Shown in pieces: positions 26,730-35,130 of a stretch of 64,000 nucleotides of DNA. Positions within the stretch are counted from its first letter, which is position 1. Each line of letters begins with the position of its first letter. The stretch lies in NCBI RefSeq assembly GCF_035825295.1, contig NZ_JAYMGI010000002.1, forward strand, positions 3,725,001-3,789,000. Reading direction: 5' to 3'. A program made the translations under genes and the position numbers. The notes under the pieces are model-generated. The model was not told the DNA's origin, made no database searches, and saw only the letters and a program-made list of their open reading frames with translations. This DNA is from Actinacidiphila sp. DG2A-62 (GTDB lineage Bacteria > Actinomycetota > Actinomycetes > Streptomycetales > Streptomycetaceae).

Positions 26730-27919
26730 GCGGCCTCCGTCCGCACGGAGGCGGCTTTCGCCGCCAGAAGCTCCGTGACGACGGCGGCGGCCTGGCCGAC
26801 GCTCACCTGCGAGGCGTGCGCGAGGTCGCCGAGACTCCACCAGCCTCCGCTCACCAGGCATTCCAGCATCGGCGCGGCGGCGGGGGCGAGATCCACCTCA
26901 CTGCCGGCGGCGGCCAGGCGCACCAGATCGTGTCCTTCGTCGGTGACCGTCCGCAGCCTGGCACGCCCGCTGGTCAGCCGGACCTTCAGGTCCGGGTCGG
27001 CAGGCACGCCGTTGACGTACGGCAGGGACGGACGCAGCCGGCCGATGTCCTCCGCGTCGCGGGTCGCGGTGTACCAGTCCAGCGTGGCGGGGTCTTCGAG
27101 GACCCCGGCCACCTCGCCGGCCAGGCTGGCGAGGTACGCGCGCTTCTCGTCCGGTCCGGCGTGGATCGGGAGGTCGGAGCGGACGACGTCGCTGACGCGC
27201 AGCATCTCGGACATGAACCCGAGCAGGGCCGCTCCGGTGTGCGGGGTGATGCCGCACGTCAGGTGCAGGGAGTGCGTGCCCTGGTCCGCGGTGACGGCGT
27301 GCCACCAGCCGCGCGGCAGGTAAAGGATGTCGCCTGGGTCGAGGACGAGTTCGGCGACCGGGGTGTCCGGCGGGTCTTCCGGGGTTGCGACGTCCCGGAA
27401 CATCGGCTTGTGCCGGGTCGGGCCGAAGATCTTCCAGCGCTTCGAGCCCTCGATCTGGACCACGATCACGTCGTGGTCGTCCCAGTGCGTGCCGAATCCC
27501 TCGGTTGCGGTCCAGGAGGCGTAGGCGTTGACCTGGACGCTGGTGCGGAGCCAGCCTTCCAGCTCGGCGGCCAGGTCGCCGATCGGCTCGTGCAGCTCGT
27601 CGATCGCGTCGACCACGAGGGACGCACCTTCGGCGAGGCGCTGGTGCAGGTCCTCGGGGTGGACGCGCTGCCACACGGTGTGGCGCCGGGTCGTGACCGG
27701 CGCGGCGTATCGGTAGGGCGGGATCGGGTCGCCGTTCTGGTGCAGCCGCAGCCGAGGCGACTCCAGGCGGGCGGTGCCGATCACGTCGTTGAGGGTGTCG
27801 AAGGACACCAAGGCCCCCGGGTCCTTCACGGCGCCGGGGACGTGCAGGTAATCGCGGTTGTACGTCTGGGCCAGGAACGTGTCCTGGCCCAGACGCTCCG
27901 CGATGATCACTCGGGTCAT
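26726..27919 (-). CDS. JmjC/cupin-fold Fe(II)/2-oxoglutarate oxygenase
   Basis: 397 aa. The metal triad is visible: HWD in 'FGTHWDDHDVIVVQIEGSKR' and the distal His in 'LYLPRGWWHAVT'. 'KRWKIFGPTRH' supplies the conserved basic stretch. A C-terminal winged-helix-like region (~330-397) resembles ribosomal oxygenases (ROX/YcfD group), whose members hydroxylate ribosomal proteins. Here the neighbours are a small peptide (22 bp upstream) and two tailoring-type enzymes, so a peptide substrate is plausible. Confidence 0.8.
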   Translation of the reverse strand: MTRVIIAERLGQDTFLAQTYNRDYLHVPGAVKDPGALVSFDTLNDVIGTARLESPRLRLHQNGDPIPPYRYAAPVTTRRHTVWQRVHPEDLHQRLAEGASLVVDAIDELHEPIGDLAAELEGWLRTSVQVNAYASWTATEGFGTHWDDHDVIVVQIEGSKRWKIFGPTRHKPMFRDVATPEDPPDTPVAELVLDPGDILYLPRGWWHAVTADQGTHSLHLTCGITPHTGAALLGFMSEMLRVSDVVRSDLPIHAGPDEKRAYLASLAGEVAGVLEDPATLDWYTATRDAEDIGRLRPSLPYVNGVPADPDLKVRLTSGRARLRTVTDEGHDLVRLAAAGSEVDLAPAAAPMLECLVSGGWWSLGDLAHASQVSVGQAAAVVTELLAAKAASVRTEAA

Positions 27920-27940
27920 CGCAGCTTCACCAGGTTCCGA

Positions 27941-28084
27941 CTAGTCGTTGCCGTCGCCCTTGCCGGTGGACCCGCCGTCGGACGGGGTCGCGCCGCGCGT
28001 GCGGGCCGCGGCGATCTGCCGCCGGGCGACGACCAGGCCGGAGTCCGGCCCGTTGGCGGAAGCGTTCTCGATCCGTTCGGTCAT
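27941..28084 (-). CDS. 47-aa peptide, candidate precursor of a modified peptide
   Basis: Starts MTERIENASANGPDSGLVVA, continues 'RRQIAAARTRGATPSDGGST' and ends GKGDGND. A predicted amphipathic helix (leader-like) is followed by a flexible Gly/Ser/Thr/Asp tail (core-like). AGGAGG sits six bases before the ATG, the best site in the area, implying high expression. It is the first gene of the operon with the JmjC oxygenase, reductase and kinase. No known precursor family recognised; a regulatory microprotein is the alternative. Confidence 0.6.
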   Translation of the reverse strand: MTERIENASANGPDSGLVVARRQIAAARTRGATPSDGGSTGKGDGND

Positions 28085-28176
28085 TGCTGCCTCCTGCGAG
28101 GTGATCCGAAGCACGGCCACGGCTGCGGCCGTAGGGCAATCTCAGCGCCTGCGCCGTTGCGCCGGAAGACGCGAAC

Positions 28177-28249
28177 GGTTGCTCTCGGTTGCTCTCGGTT
28201 GCTCTCGGTTGCGGTGGGTTGCCGTGGTTGCTCCGGTTGCTCCGGTTGC
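28177..28249. promoter_or_regulatory. Eight phased GGTTGC repeats
   Basis: GGTTGC occurs at 28177, 28187, 28197, 28207, 28217, 28226, 28235 and 28244: four steps of exactly 10 bp, then three of 9 bp. The first copies are perfect 10-mers (CGGTTGCTCT). The array lies in the divergent region between the peptide operon and the XRE/TPR regulator, 90-165 bp from the peptide start, on one face of the helix. Confidence 0.75.
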
Positions 28250-28316
28250 CTTTCCCGTTCCGATCACGCCCCCGGGTCGACAACACTGTGATTCCAGCCG
28301 TTCGGAGGTTCTACGG

Positions 28317-29672
28317 ATGCACAACACCCACCCGCTCACGGTGCTGCTGGCGCAACGCGGTTGGACGTCGGAGTCCTATCTGCGGAGAGTGCGGGCGGAG
28401 TACATCCGGAGGGGGTACGGGCAGAACTTCGCCACCCGCAAGGAGAAGGTCAGCCGGTGGACCGCAGATGCGCGCCCGCAAGTGCCCACCCGGCCGACCC
28501 AGCTCGCGATGGCCGCCGTCCTTGGGATCTCGCCACGCGAGGTCCAGGCGCAGGGGTGGCCGAACTGGCTGCTGGCCGGACTTCAACAGAACGACGGTTT
28601 ATGGGAGTTGCCGTGGACAGCTGCGGGAACCATTCAGGCACTGGACCATGACGGAGGACCCGTGGACCGACGCCACATGCTGATCGCCTCGACCGGAACG
28701 GTCGCTGCGGTCATCGCCCAGTGGGCCACGGCTCACCCCTCGGATGCGCAGTCGGCCGGGCAGCGCATCGACGCGTCGTCGGCCGCCCGGATTGACGACA
28801 GGCTCACCGCGCTCCGGCATCTTGATGACGACCTGGGTGCCGACGTTGTCTACGACGCGGCCGTGGCCGAGATTCGTCTCGCCCGCCGTCTGCTCCGCGA
28901 TTTCACGTACAGCGAGGACGTCGGCCGACGCCTGTTCGCCAGCGCAGCGGAGGCAGCGCGCCTCGCCGGGTGGTGCGCCTACGACAGCGGGAGGCTGCAG
29001 CAGGCCGAGCGCCACTACCACCAGTCGCTCCGGGCCGCTGGCAGCGCCGGAGACCGGACGGCGGGTGCGGTGGCCGCCGCGTTCTGGTCGATCGTCCGAT
29101 ACTCCGGGACCAGCCAGGACTCCAGCAGCGCCTTGGACATGCTCGACAACGCCCTGTCGTACCGGGGCTCGATCACCTCGCCGCGGGTCGTGACGCTGCT
29201 CTACATCAGGCAGGCCCGCGCGCATTCGGTCGCGGGGAATTCGGCGGCTGCGTACCGGGCGGTCGACGCCGCGCTGTCCGCGTACGACCGCGGCGGTCCT
29301 CCTTCCGAGGACCTGGAGCGGATGTACTGGGTCAACGCCGGGGAGATCTTCCAGGCCGCTGGGTCTGCCGCACTGACGGTGGGTGATCCGCGGCGAGCGC
29401 TGGACTACTTCGATGCGGCGCTGACCCACGCCGACCCGTACGACGCCGGGTTGGAGAGGCGGGGCACCGCAATCTACGAAGCACGCCGAGCGGCTGCCTA
29501 CCTTGCGCTGGGCGACGTCGATGGCGCGGTGGAGACTGCCGAGCGGGCTGTAGAGCTGATGGGCGGGGTCTCTTCGGCTCGGGCCAGCGGCACGCTGGCC
29601 GGTCTGCGGAGGGACTTGGCCAGCCATCGGCGAACGCCGGTCGTCGCGGAATTTCTCGCTTCCACCGGCTGA
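28317..29672 (+). CDS. XRE-type regulator with TPR-like C-terminal domain
   Basis: 451 aa from ATG 28317 (GGAGG eight bases upstream). The N-terminal ~75 residues form an HTH-type domain ('TRPTQLAMAAVLGISPREVQ'). A linker follows, then helical repeats from ~residue 150 to the end ('AGWCAYDSGRLQQAERHYHQ', 'GDPRRALDYFDAAL', 'ARRAAAYLALGDVDGAVETA') typical of TPR. Actinomycete proteins of this layout control specialised-metabolite genes. It diverges from the peptide operon and probably binds the GGTTGC array. Confidence 0.75.
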   Translation: MHNTHPLTVLLAQRGWTSESYLRRVRAEYIRRGYGQNFATRKEKVSRWTADARPQVPTRPTQLAMAAVLGISPREVQAQGWPNWLLAGLQQNDGLWELPWTAAGTIQALDHDGGPVDRRHMLIASTGTVAAVIAQWATAHPSDAQSAGQRIDASSAARIDDRLTALRHLDDDLGADVVYDAAVAEIRLARRLLRDFTYSEDVGRRLFASAAEAARLAGWCAYDSGRLQQAERHYHQSLRAAGSAGDRTAGAVAAAFWSIVRYSGTSQDSSSALDMLDNALSYRGSITSPRVVTLLYIRQARAHSVAGNSAAAYRAVDAALSAYDRGGPPSEDLERMYWVNAGEIFQAAGSAALTVGDPRRALDYFDAALTHADPYDAGLERRGTAIYEARRAAAYLALGDVDGAVETAERAVELMGGVSSARASGTLAGLRRDLASHRRTPVVAEFLASTG

Positions 29673-29712
29673 GGAGCTGGCGGCCGGGTACCCCGCCGGA
29701 TCAGCGCTCGCG

Positions 29713-29976
29713 TCAAGGGTGGGTGACGCGTAACGCGGGCCGCTTCGCCTTCCCCCGCTCCGGGGTGACGGTGTACCCGCGGGTGCGGAGGGCGACCGCG
29801 TACAGGTCGAGTTGCGCCTGCTCGTCAGGTCCGTCGTGCCAGCACCGCACGGTACGGGGGCTGGCCTGGACGGCACGGTGGCCGGGCGTCCAGGCGGGGC
29901 CTCGGGTGGCGTCGGAATGCCCGGCGGCGGTGAGGTCGTGGGCGACGTCGCAGGCTCGAATGCGTCGGGTAGCCAT
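29713..29976 (-). CDS. Small conserved-looking phage protein
   Basis: 87 aa from ATG 29976. 'RRIRACDVAHDLTAAGHSD' and 'VRCWHDGPDEQAQLDLYAVA' give a compact alpha/beta domain. Small proteins of this type recur in actinomycete prophages. Unknown role. Confidence 0.55.
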   Translation of the reverse strand: MATRRIRACDVAHDLTAAGHSDATRGPAWTPGHRAVQASPRTVRCWHDGPDEQAQLDLYAVALRTRGYTVTPERGKAKRPALRVTHP

Positions 29977-30042
29977 ATCAGTCCAAACTTGATCGGATCG
30001 GTGCGGGGGCGTGTGGGGCGGCCGGACACGGGCCATTGCCCT

Positions 30043-30539
30043 TCAGCTGTCGTGCCCGCCGGCGACGATGGCCGCGGCGATGGCCACCCAGGTCTTGTGC
30101 CATGCCTGGTCGATCAGGGGCCGGCCTGGGGGTCGCGGGTGAGCCACCCGGTCTTGCCCGCCTTGTGGGCGGCGCGGACCAGCAGCGGGGCGTCCGGGCC
30201 GGTTTCGGCCCAGTGACCGGCGCACCGGTCCGCGACGTAGTGGGTGGCGGCGGACAGCGCAAGGCCGGCGAATGCGCGGCGCCGGTCCAGGCCGAGGCCG
30301 AGGTACCGGTCCGCCGCCCAGAGAGCCAGGGCCTGCGTTGCCGCGTATGAGGCGACATGTCGCGCGCATGCGGCGGCCCCTTGCGGGCCGGGGTCGCCCT
30401 TCTGTTTGGCGTCGGTGTCGCGCTGGACGAGGTAGTCACCAGCCTCGTGGGCGGCGGTGAGCGCGGCGTAGGCGGCGGCGAACCGGACGGCTGCGGCCAA
30501 GGTCACCTCGCCCCGGCGCGAGGTCAGGTGGGGAGTCAT
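30043..30539 (-). CDS. DUF3307-like membrane protein (one frameshift)
   Basis: With one C restored at about 30116 the frame runs 165 aa, joining 'KAGKTGWLTRDPQAGP' to 'LIDQAWHKTWVAIAAAIVAG'. His residues in 'LTAAHEAGDYLVQRDTDAKQ' and 'SAATHYVADRCAGHW', among hydrophobic helices, and a terminal DQAWH motif are typical of a membrane-embedded protein family common in Streptomyces prophages. The ATG at 30539 overlaps the HAD gene stop. Confidence 0.6.
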
Positions 30540-31084
30540 CGTGGCGGGTCCTCTCGATGGGGGGTGGCAGCGCCGAGCGCTTCGGTCACGGCGGCGCCAA
30601 GCTGGTCACGGGCAGGCGTGGTACGCAACGCGGTTCCACGGTGGGGCCAGGGGTGGGTGGTGGCCTGTAGCGGATTACTCACCTCGGCGGTGACATCGGT
30701 CACGGCCTGGCGCCAGTCGGTGAAGCGGATCGCACGGTCGTCCAGGTACACCCGAGCGGGGAGCTTGCGGTTGGTGACGAGCAGCTGGTCGCGCAGCTCC
30801 CAGAACGGCAGGAGGCGCGAGCCGTGGCAGGCCGGGCACGCGGGGTCGGCCGAGCGCAGGCAGGTGGCGCACCGCTCGTCGATCGTGACGTCGAAGCCGT
30901 AGGACTCCAGCCAAGGCATGACCTGTTCGGGCTCGCGGCTGGTGAGGATGAACACCGAGTCGAGGGCGAGCAGGGTCCGCAGGCCGGCCAGGGCGCCGGG
31001 CATGGGCGGGTCGTAGATCGTGCCGTCCGCCCACCCGCGGCCGTACCGGTGGAGGACGCCGTCGAAGTCCACGGAGATCGTCAC
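30536..31084 (-). CDS. HAD-family phosphatase
   Basis: 182 aa. Motif I 'VTISVDFDGVLHRYGRGW' (DFDGV), motif II 'SVFILTSREPEQVMPWL', and motif IV-like 'VYLDDRAIRFTDW'. A CxxC-CxxC insertion ('CATCLRSADPACPACHG') suggests a zinc subdomain. Relatives include phage polynucleotide 3'-phosphatases, but there is no kinase domain. GAGGGAG precedes the GTG. Confidence 0.75.
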   Translation of the reverse strand: MTISVDFDGVLHRYGRGWADGTIYDPPMPGALAGLRTLLALDSVFILTSREPEQVMPWLESYGFDVTIDERCATCLRSADPACPACHGSRLLPFWELRDQLLVTNRKLPARVYLDDRAIRFTDWRQAVTDVTAEVSNPLQATTHPWPHRGTALRTTPARDQLGAAVTEALGAATPHREDPPR

Positions 31085-31434
31085 CGGCTGCTCCCTCGGC
31101 GGGTGCGGGCGGGGCCGTGGGGAGACTGCCAGGCGGGCCGTTCGGGGGATGGCCGGGGCGCGGCTTGCATCGAGGCGGCGGCCCGGGTGGCGGCTTGGCC
31201 GAGGGTGGCGAAGGCGCGCGCGAGGGTGGCCAGGTGGTGGTTCACGGCGGTGGTGAACTCCAGCAGCAGGGCGTGGGCTTCGGCGTGCACCAGCTCGGTG
31301 TGTTCGTCGGGGATGCCGAGGGCGGCGCGGCGTACAGCGAAGTGGGCTTCGAGCAGTCCGAGGCCGTGGCGGTCGGCCAAGCCTCGGACGAGCAGGTTGT
31401 GCGCGCGGCTGGTGGGTGAGCAGTAGGACGGCAC
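31081..31434 (-). CDS. Helical phage protein
   Basis: 117 aa, mostly alpha-helical, His- and Ala-rich ('HTELVHAEAHALLLEFTTAV'), basic tail. Coupled to the HAD gene by GTGA overlap. No family recognised. Confidence 0.5.
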   Translation of the reverse strand: MPSYCSPTSRAHNLLVRGLADRHGLGLLEAHFAVRRAALGIPDEHTELVHAEAHALLLEFTTAVNHHLATLARAFATLGQAATRAAASMQAAPRPSPERPAWQSPHGPARTRRGSSR

Positions 31435-31437
31435 GGG

Positions 31438-31614
31438 TTACGACTCCTTGGGGTGGGTGGGGCGGTGGAACAGCGGAACGAGCGCGCCGGCCACGGCCGC
31501 GCAGCGGCGCGCGGCCAGGGCACGGAGGGTGGACACGAGGGGGACGGCGGCCTCGATGGCGGCGGTTGCTACCTGGCGGATCGGCCGAGGACGGTTGGGG
31601 CTGGCAGCGCTCAT
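31438..31614 (-). CDS. 58-aa hypothetical protein
   Basis: 'IRQVATAAIEAAVPLVSTLR' is a probable amphipathic or membrane-associated helix; the tail is basic. ATG 31614 overlaps the upstream stop. Confidence 0.4.
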   Translation of the reverse strand: MSAASPNRPRPIRQVATAAIEAAVPLVSTLRALAARRCAAVAGALVPLFHRPTHPKES

Positions 31615-31847
31615 CGCGTCCCGTCCTTGTTCTCGGCGCCTTTGCGGATCGAGCGGGCCATTCCTTCGAAGGCGTCGAGTGCGCGGGAGTCGAAGCGTCC
31701 GAACCGGGCCTGGATGTCCTTGCCGAGCTGGTCATAGAGGTGGGTGGCCTCGCGGTATCGGCCCTGCTGTTCGGCTCGTTCGGCTTCTGCCATCCGGCGT
31801 TCGGCTTCTGCTGGCGTGAGGTCATGGGGGTCGGGCGTCTGGATCAC
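31611..31847 (-). CDS. 78-aa helical hypothetical protein
   Basis: A strongly helical, charged protein ('AERRMAEAERAEQQGRYREA') from GTG 31847, which overlaps the preceding stop. AGGA lies upstream. Unknown. Confidence 0.5.
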   Translation of the reverse strand: MIQTPDPHDLTPAEAERRMAEAERAEQQGRYREATHLYDQLGKDIQARFGRFDSRALDAFEGMARSIRKGAENKDGTR

Positions 31848-32796
31848 GGGGTGTCCTGTCGTGGGTCGAGAGCGGCGGCGAGTTCGGCGAGGCGGACGTC
31901 CCACCACCGACTGATGCTGGTTCCGAGCGACGGGGGCCGGCGGCGAGCCAGCGGTTGAGCAGGTCGCGGACAGCGGCGGACGTGTCCGTGTCCGGGTTTC
32001 CGGGGGCGGGCATATCGAAGGCGCGACTGATGGCGTGGCGGACGCTGTTGCGCCTGGTCGCGGGGGTGTCCTCCGTGCCCGGACAGGTGCTGTCCGCGTG
32101 TCCGCCGGTGGTGTCCGGGTGGGGCAGGGCGCATCCGCCGGGGCCGGTCTCGCCGACGACCAGGCGGGAGCGGACGGTGCCGCCGGTCGCGAGCGGCCAC
32201 AGGCTGGCGGCGCGCAGGGCTGTTTCGGCGGCGTCGGCTCGCTCGTAGACGCGGCCCCATGCCTGGATCGCGGGGTGCCGGGTGGCGAGGTGCTCGACGG
32301 CGTCGGCCGCCAGGTCCAGCGAGAGCGCCAGGCCCCACAGCTCGGCATCGTGGTGGTGCTTGACGGCGTCGGCGCGGGCCTTGAGGCGTTGGGCGGCGGT
32401 GCGGATCTGGTCGGGCAGCGAGCCGCGGGTGAGCGTGGGCGGGTCGGCTGCGGGCACGTCGGCAGTGACCAGGGCGCGCAGGGCGACGGTGGCCATGGCG
32501 GCGGAGTGCTGTTCCGGGGACGCCTCGATCCGTTCGCGGGCGCGGCGGTAGTGCTCGGTGGTGATGGCGAGGGTGACGTGTCGGTGCAGCACGTCGTCCG
32601 GGTGGTGCGGGCCGGGTGCGGGCGCGGCGAGTTCGAGCAGGGACGCGGCGGCGTCGGGTTCGGCGCAGTCGACGCGGCGGCACGTGAGGTAGCCGCCTTC
32701 GGCGACGAACAGGGAGTTGCCGCCGCAGGCGGGGCAGCGGCCCTTGACGTCCGGGTACGGCGCTGGGGGCCGGCCGGTGGTGGGGGTGGTGGTCAT
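31844..32796 (-). CDS. Zinc-ribbon phage protein (one frameshift)
   Basis: 317 aa with one C restored at 31932-31936. The N-terminal ribbon is 'GRCPACGGNSLFVAEGGYLT' plus CRRVDC. Helical middle 'AQRLKARADAVKHHHDAELW', and C-terminal 'GTSISRWWDVRLAELAAALD', reached only in the repaired frame and ending in GTGA overlap with the next gene. AAAGG precedes ATG. Similar N-terminal ribbons occur in phage primase-like proteins, but no primase motifs are present. Confidence 0.55.
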
Positions 32797-33005
32797 CGGG
32801 TGCCTTTCGGTGGTGGGGTGACGAGGTGCAGGCGGGCCAGGCCGAGGCGGACGCACCGCAGGGCGAGGGAGCGGGCGGCGCCGCGGGGGTGGGCGGCGTA
32901 GCCGGCGCAGATCGCGGGGGCCGGGGTGTCGAGCGTGGAGTGGCACACGATGTGCCCTTCGGCGTCGATGGCCGCGCCGAGGAGTTCGGCCAGGCGGCCG
33001 GTCAT
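32793..33005 (-). CDS. 70-aa hypothetical protein
   Basis: 'ICAGYAAHPRGAARSLALRC' and a helical C-terminus. Overlaps both neighbours by ATGA-type junctions. Confidence 0.45.
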   Translation of the reverse strand: MTGRLAELLGAAIDAEGHIVCHSTLDTPAPAICAGYAAHPRGAARSLALRCVRLGLARLHLVTPPPKGTR

Positions 33006-33322
33006 GGGCCGGGCCGGGGGACGGTGTCGAACCCGTCGGCGGCGAACACCGCGCGGACGTCGGCCATGGGCAGGCTCGCGAAGCGGAGCCAGCACGTGAG
33101 GCACGGCCCGTCGTCGGGGACGGGGGCGGCGCAGTACCGGCACGGGTCGCCGGGGGCTTCGGTGCCGTACGTGCACGGGCTGTCGTGGTCGGGGTGGCCG
33201 GGCAGGGCGCACCGGCCGTCGCGGAAGTTGGCGCAGGGGTGGCACAGGCCGGAGGCGTCGGGAGCGGCCCAGTGCGGTTGGTAGGTGTCGGTGCACCGGG
33301 GGCAGCGGAACGGCGCGGTCAC
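33002..33322 (-). CDS. Cys-rich protein with multiple zinc motifs
   Basis: 106 aa with four Cys pairs: FRCPRC, LCHPC, 'CRYCAAPVPDDGPCLTC' and single Cys/His residues between. Likely two or three zinc sites. Function unknown; typical of the dense Cys-rich gene string here. Confidence 0.5.
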   Translation of the reverse strand: MTAPFRCPRCTDTYQPHWAAPDASGLCHPCANFRDGRCALPGHPDHDSPCTYGTEAPGDPCRYCAAPVPDDGPCLTCWLRFASLPMADVRAVFAADGFDTVPRPGP

Positions 33323-33333
33323 GGGCGGGTTCC

Positions 33334-33561
33334 TCACAGGTAGTGGCCGGTTCGCGGGTCGGGGGCGGGACCGGTGGCGTCCTTGTCGGCCGCGTCGGCG
33401 AGACGTTCGGCGCGGGCGGCCAGGGCGCGGTACAGGTCGCGCTCGCGTTCGTCGGTGACCGCCTCGGTGTCGACGGGGATGCGGCGGCCGGCGCTCGTGA
33501 CGTAGATCAGTGCCGGGCCGCGCTCGCGGTCGCGGACTTGTGGGCGGTTGGCGGGCGTCAC
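33334..33561 (-). CDS. 75-aa hypothetical protein
   Basis: Charged, from GTG 33561 overlapping the upstream stop. 'ALIYVTSAGRRIPVDTEAVT' is a short beta region, followed by a helix. Unknown. Confidence 0.45.
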   Translation of the reverse strand: MTPANRPQVRDRERGPALIYVTSAGRRIPVDTEAVTDERERDLYRALAARAERLADAADKDATGPAPDPRTGHYL

Positions 33562-34037
33562 GGGCGGGTGTCCGGGGTGTCGGTGTCATCGGGGCCGGGC
33601 TGGTAGGTGACGGCGAAGCCGGGCAGACCGAGGCCGAAATCGGGGTCGGAGCTCGCGGGCCGCAGCGGCGCGATGAGTTCGGTCTCGGTCAGGTTGCACG
33701 TCGGGTGGGCGGAGGATAGGCCTGCCCGTACGCCGGTCCACCGGAACGGTTCGGCGCAGGCGGAGCAGGCGACGGTGATGGTGGCGCTGAACGCGATCGG
33801 GGGGCCGTCGTCGGTGGCGGTGATGCGGGCGACGGATACGAAGGCGTCGAAGTCGGGGTGTGGGCACGGCAGGTCGGGGTTCATCGGTGGGTGTCCTTGA
33901 GCCGGGGTGGGGTCGGTACCGCAGGGAAGGGCGGTACTGGCGTCGAGGCGGGCCAGCGCCCGCCCGAGCAGGACGGCCAGGGCGGTTGCGCCGGTGAGCC
34001 AGGCGGCCAGTACGGCGGCGATGGCGGCGAACGTCAT
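33558..34037 (-). CDS. Phage protein with Cys-pair domain; possible N-terminal membrane extension
   Basis: The conserved part begins MNPDLPCPHPDFDAFVSVAR (ATG 33884). It includes 'FSATITVACSACAEPFRWTG' and 'GLSSAHPTCNLTETELI', a family I have seen in actinophages, without function. The frame also extends in-phase to ATG 34037, adding a membrane helix ('AAVLAAWLTGATALAVLLG'). Either one 159-aa protein or a separate small membrane peptide fused by the absence of a stop. Confidence 0.5.
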   Translation of the reverse strand: MTFAAIAAVLAAWLTGATALAVLLGRALARLDASTALPCGTDPTPAQGHPPMNPDLPCPHPDFDAFVSVARITATDDGPPIAFSATITVACSACAEPFRWTGVRAGLSSAHPTCNLTETELIAPLRPASSDPDFGLGLPGFAVTYQPGPDDTDTPDTRP

Positions 34038-34073
34038 GGGCTCAGTCCTGGGGTCGGGCGGGCGCCGGGCTGG

Positions 34074-34535
34074 TCAGTGGCGCTTGCTGCTGCTGGACTT
34101 GGTCGACGTCTTCGGCGGCGCGGCTGCCTTCGGGGCGGGCGCGACCTTGACCAGCGAGTGCGCGGTCTTGGCCGGGGTCTTGGTTGGGGCCTTGGGCGCG
34201 GTCGCCGCCGGGGCCGGGGTCTTGGTCCAGTTCGGGCGCGAGGTGGGCGCCGCGTGGCCGGCGGCCGGGGTCGGCGTGGTGCGGCGCGGCACGGGTCGGC
34301 GAGTCGGGGCGGGGGTGGTGAGGATGCACGGGCGGTACCCGGCCGGGACGTAGGCGCCGCCGGTCCGGTAGTGGCTGACGTGCGCGCACACCGGCGTGCC
34401 GTGGCTGTGGCTGTGGGTGTGCTTGGTGCTGGCCGAGCAGCCAGCCAGGGCGAGGACGGCGGCCAGGGCGAGAGCGGCCGGGGCCAGGAGGCGGGGGTGG
34501 TTCATGGTGCGTTCCGTTCGGTTGAGGCTGGTCAT
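34074..34535 (-). CDS. His-rich prophage lipoprotein
   Basis: 153 aa from ATG 34535 (ATGA overlap) or 143 aa from ATG 34505. The signal peptide 'LLAPAALALAAVLALAGC' ends in lipobox LAGC, followed at once by STKHTHSHSHG and two Cys. The remainder is a long Pro/Thr/Lys-rich linker, as in cell-wall-spanning proteins. It could bind metal; a lysogenic surface protein is plausible. Confidence 0.6.
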   Translation of the reverse strand: MTSLNRTERTMNHPRLLAPAALALAAVLALAGCSASTKHTHSHSHGTPVCAHVSHYRTGGAYVPAGYRPCILTTPAPTRRPVPRRTTPTPAAGHAAPTSRPNWTKTPAPAATAPKAPTKTPAKTAHSLVKVAPAPKAAAPPKTSTKSSSSKRH

Positions 34536-34750
34536 GGGGTGATCGAGATGTCGGCCAGCGGCACGCCTGCGGCGAGGCTGGCGCGCAGCTCGCGGAGCCG
34601 GGCGAAGGCTTGGCCGTCGCGTCGGTCGAGTGCGTCGCGGGCGGCGGCGGGCAACTGGCGCCAGCAGGCGGGGCACAGGTAGTGCCGGACCGGCTTGGGG
34701 GTGCGGCACGACGGGCACGGGGTGGCGGTGTAGGCGCCGGCCGGGGTCAC
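34532..34750 (-). CDS. 72-aa zinc-ribbon protein
   Basis: 'TPCPSCRTPKPVRHYLCPAC' gives a CxxC-x11-CxxC ribbon, then a helical tail. From GTG 34750, coupled at both ends. Confidence 0.55.
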   Translation of the reverse strand: MTPAGAYTATPCPSCRTPKPVRHYLCPACWRQLPAAARDALDRRDGQAFARLRELRASLAAGVPLADISITP

Positions 34751-35130
34751 CGGGGCAGGCCCAGGTCGACGCGGAGCCGGTGAAGGCGGGGCGAGGGCCA
34801 GTGCCGGAATGTGGGCGCGGTGGCGGCCTTGCTCACGACGTCGTCGTACGTGCCGTACGCGGCGGCGAGCAGCCGCAGCACGTCGACGTGGGTCCACACG
34901 GTGTCGGCGTGGCCGTGGCACGTCTTGTTGTCCGGGTGCTGGAGGCGGGTCGGAGGGCATCCGACCTCGACCAGCGCGCCGGACACCCGGCCGAGCACCA
35001 GGTCACAGCCTTCGTGGCCCTCGACGCCTTCGGAGAGTTGGCCGATGACGTTGTCTGCGGAGCGGCCCCAGTCGGACACGAGGACGGCCGGGTCGTGGGA
35101 CAGGCACAACAGGGTGTAGGTGCTGCTCAC
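34747..35130 (-). CDS. Hypothetical phage protein
   Basis: 127 aa from GTG 35130 with GGGGGAG upstream. Begins VSSTYTLLCLSHDPAVLVSD. 'CPPTRLQHPDNKTCHGHADT' looks like a metal site. Function unknown. Confidence 0.5.
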   Translation of the reverse strand: MSSTYTLLCLSHDPAVLVSDWGRSADNVIGQLSEGVEGHEGCDLVLGRVSGALVEVGCPPTRLQHPDNKTCHGHADTVWTHVDVLRLLAAAYGTYDDVVSKAATAPTFRHWPSPRLHRLRVDLGLPR

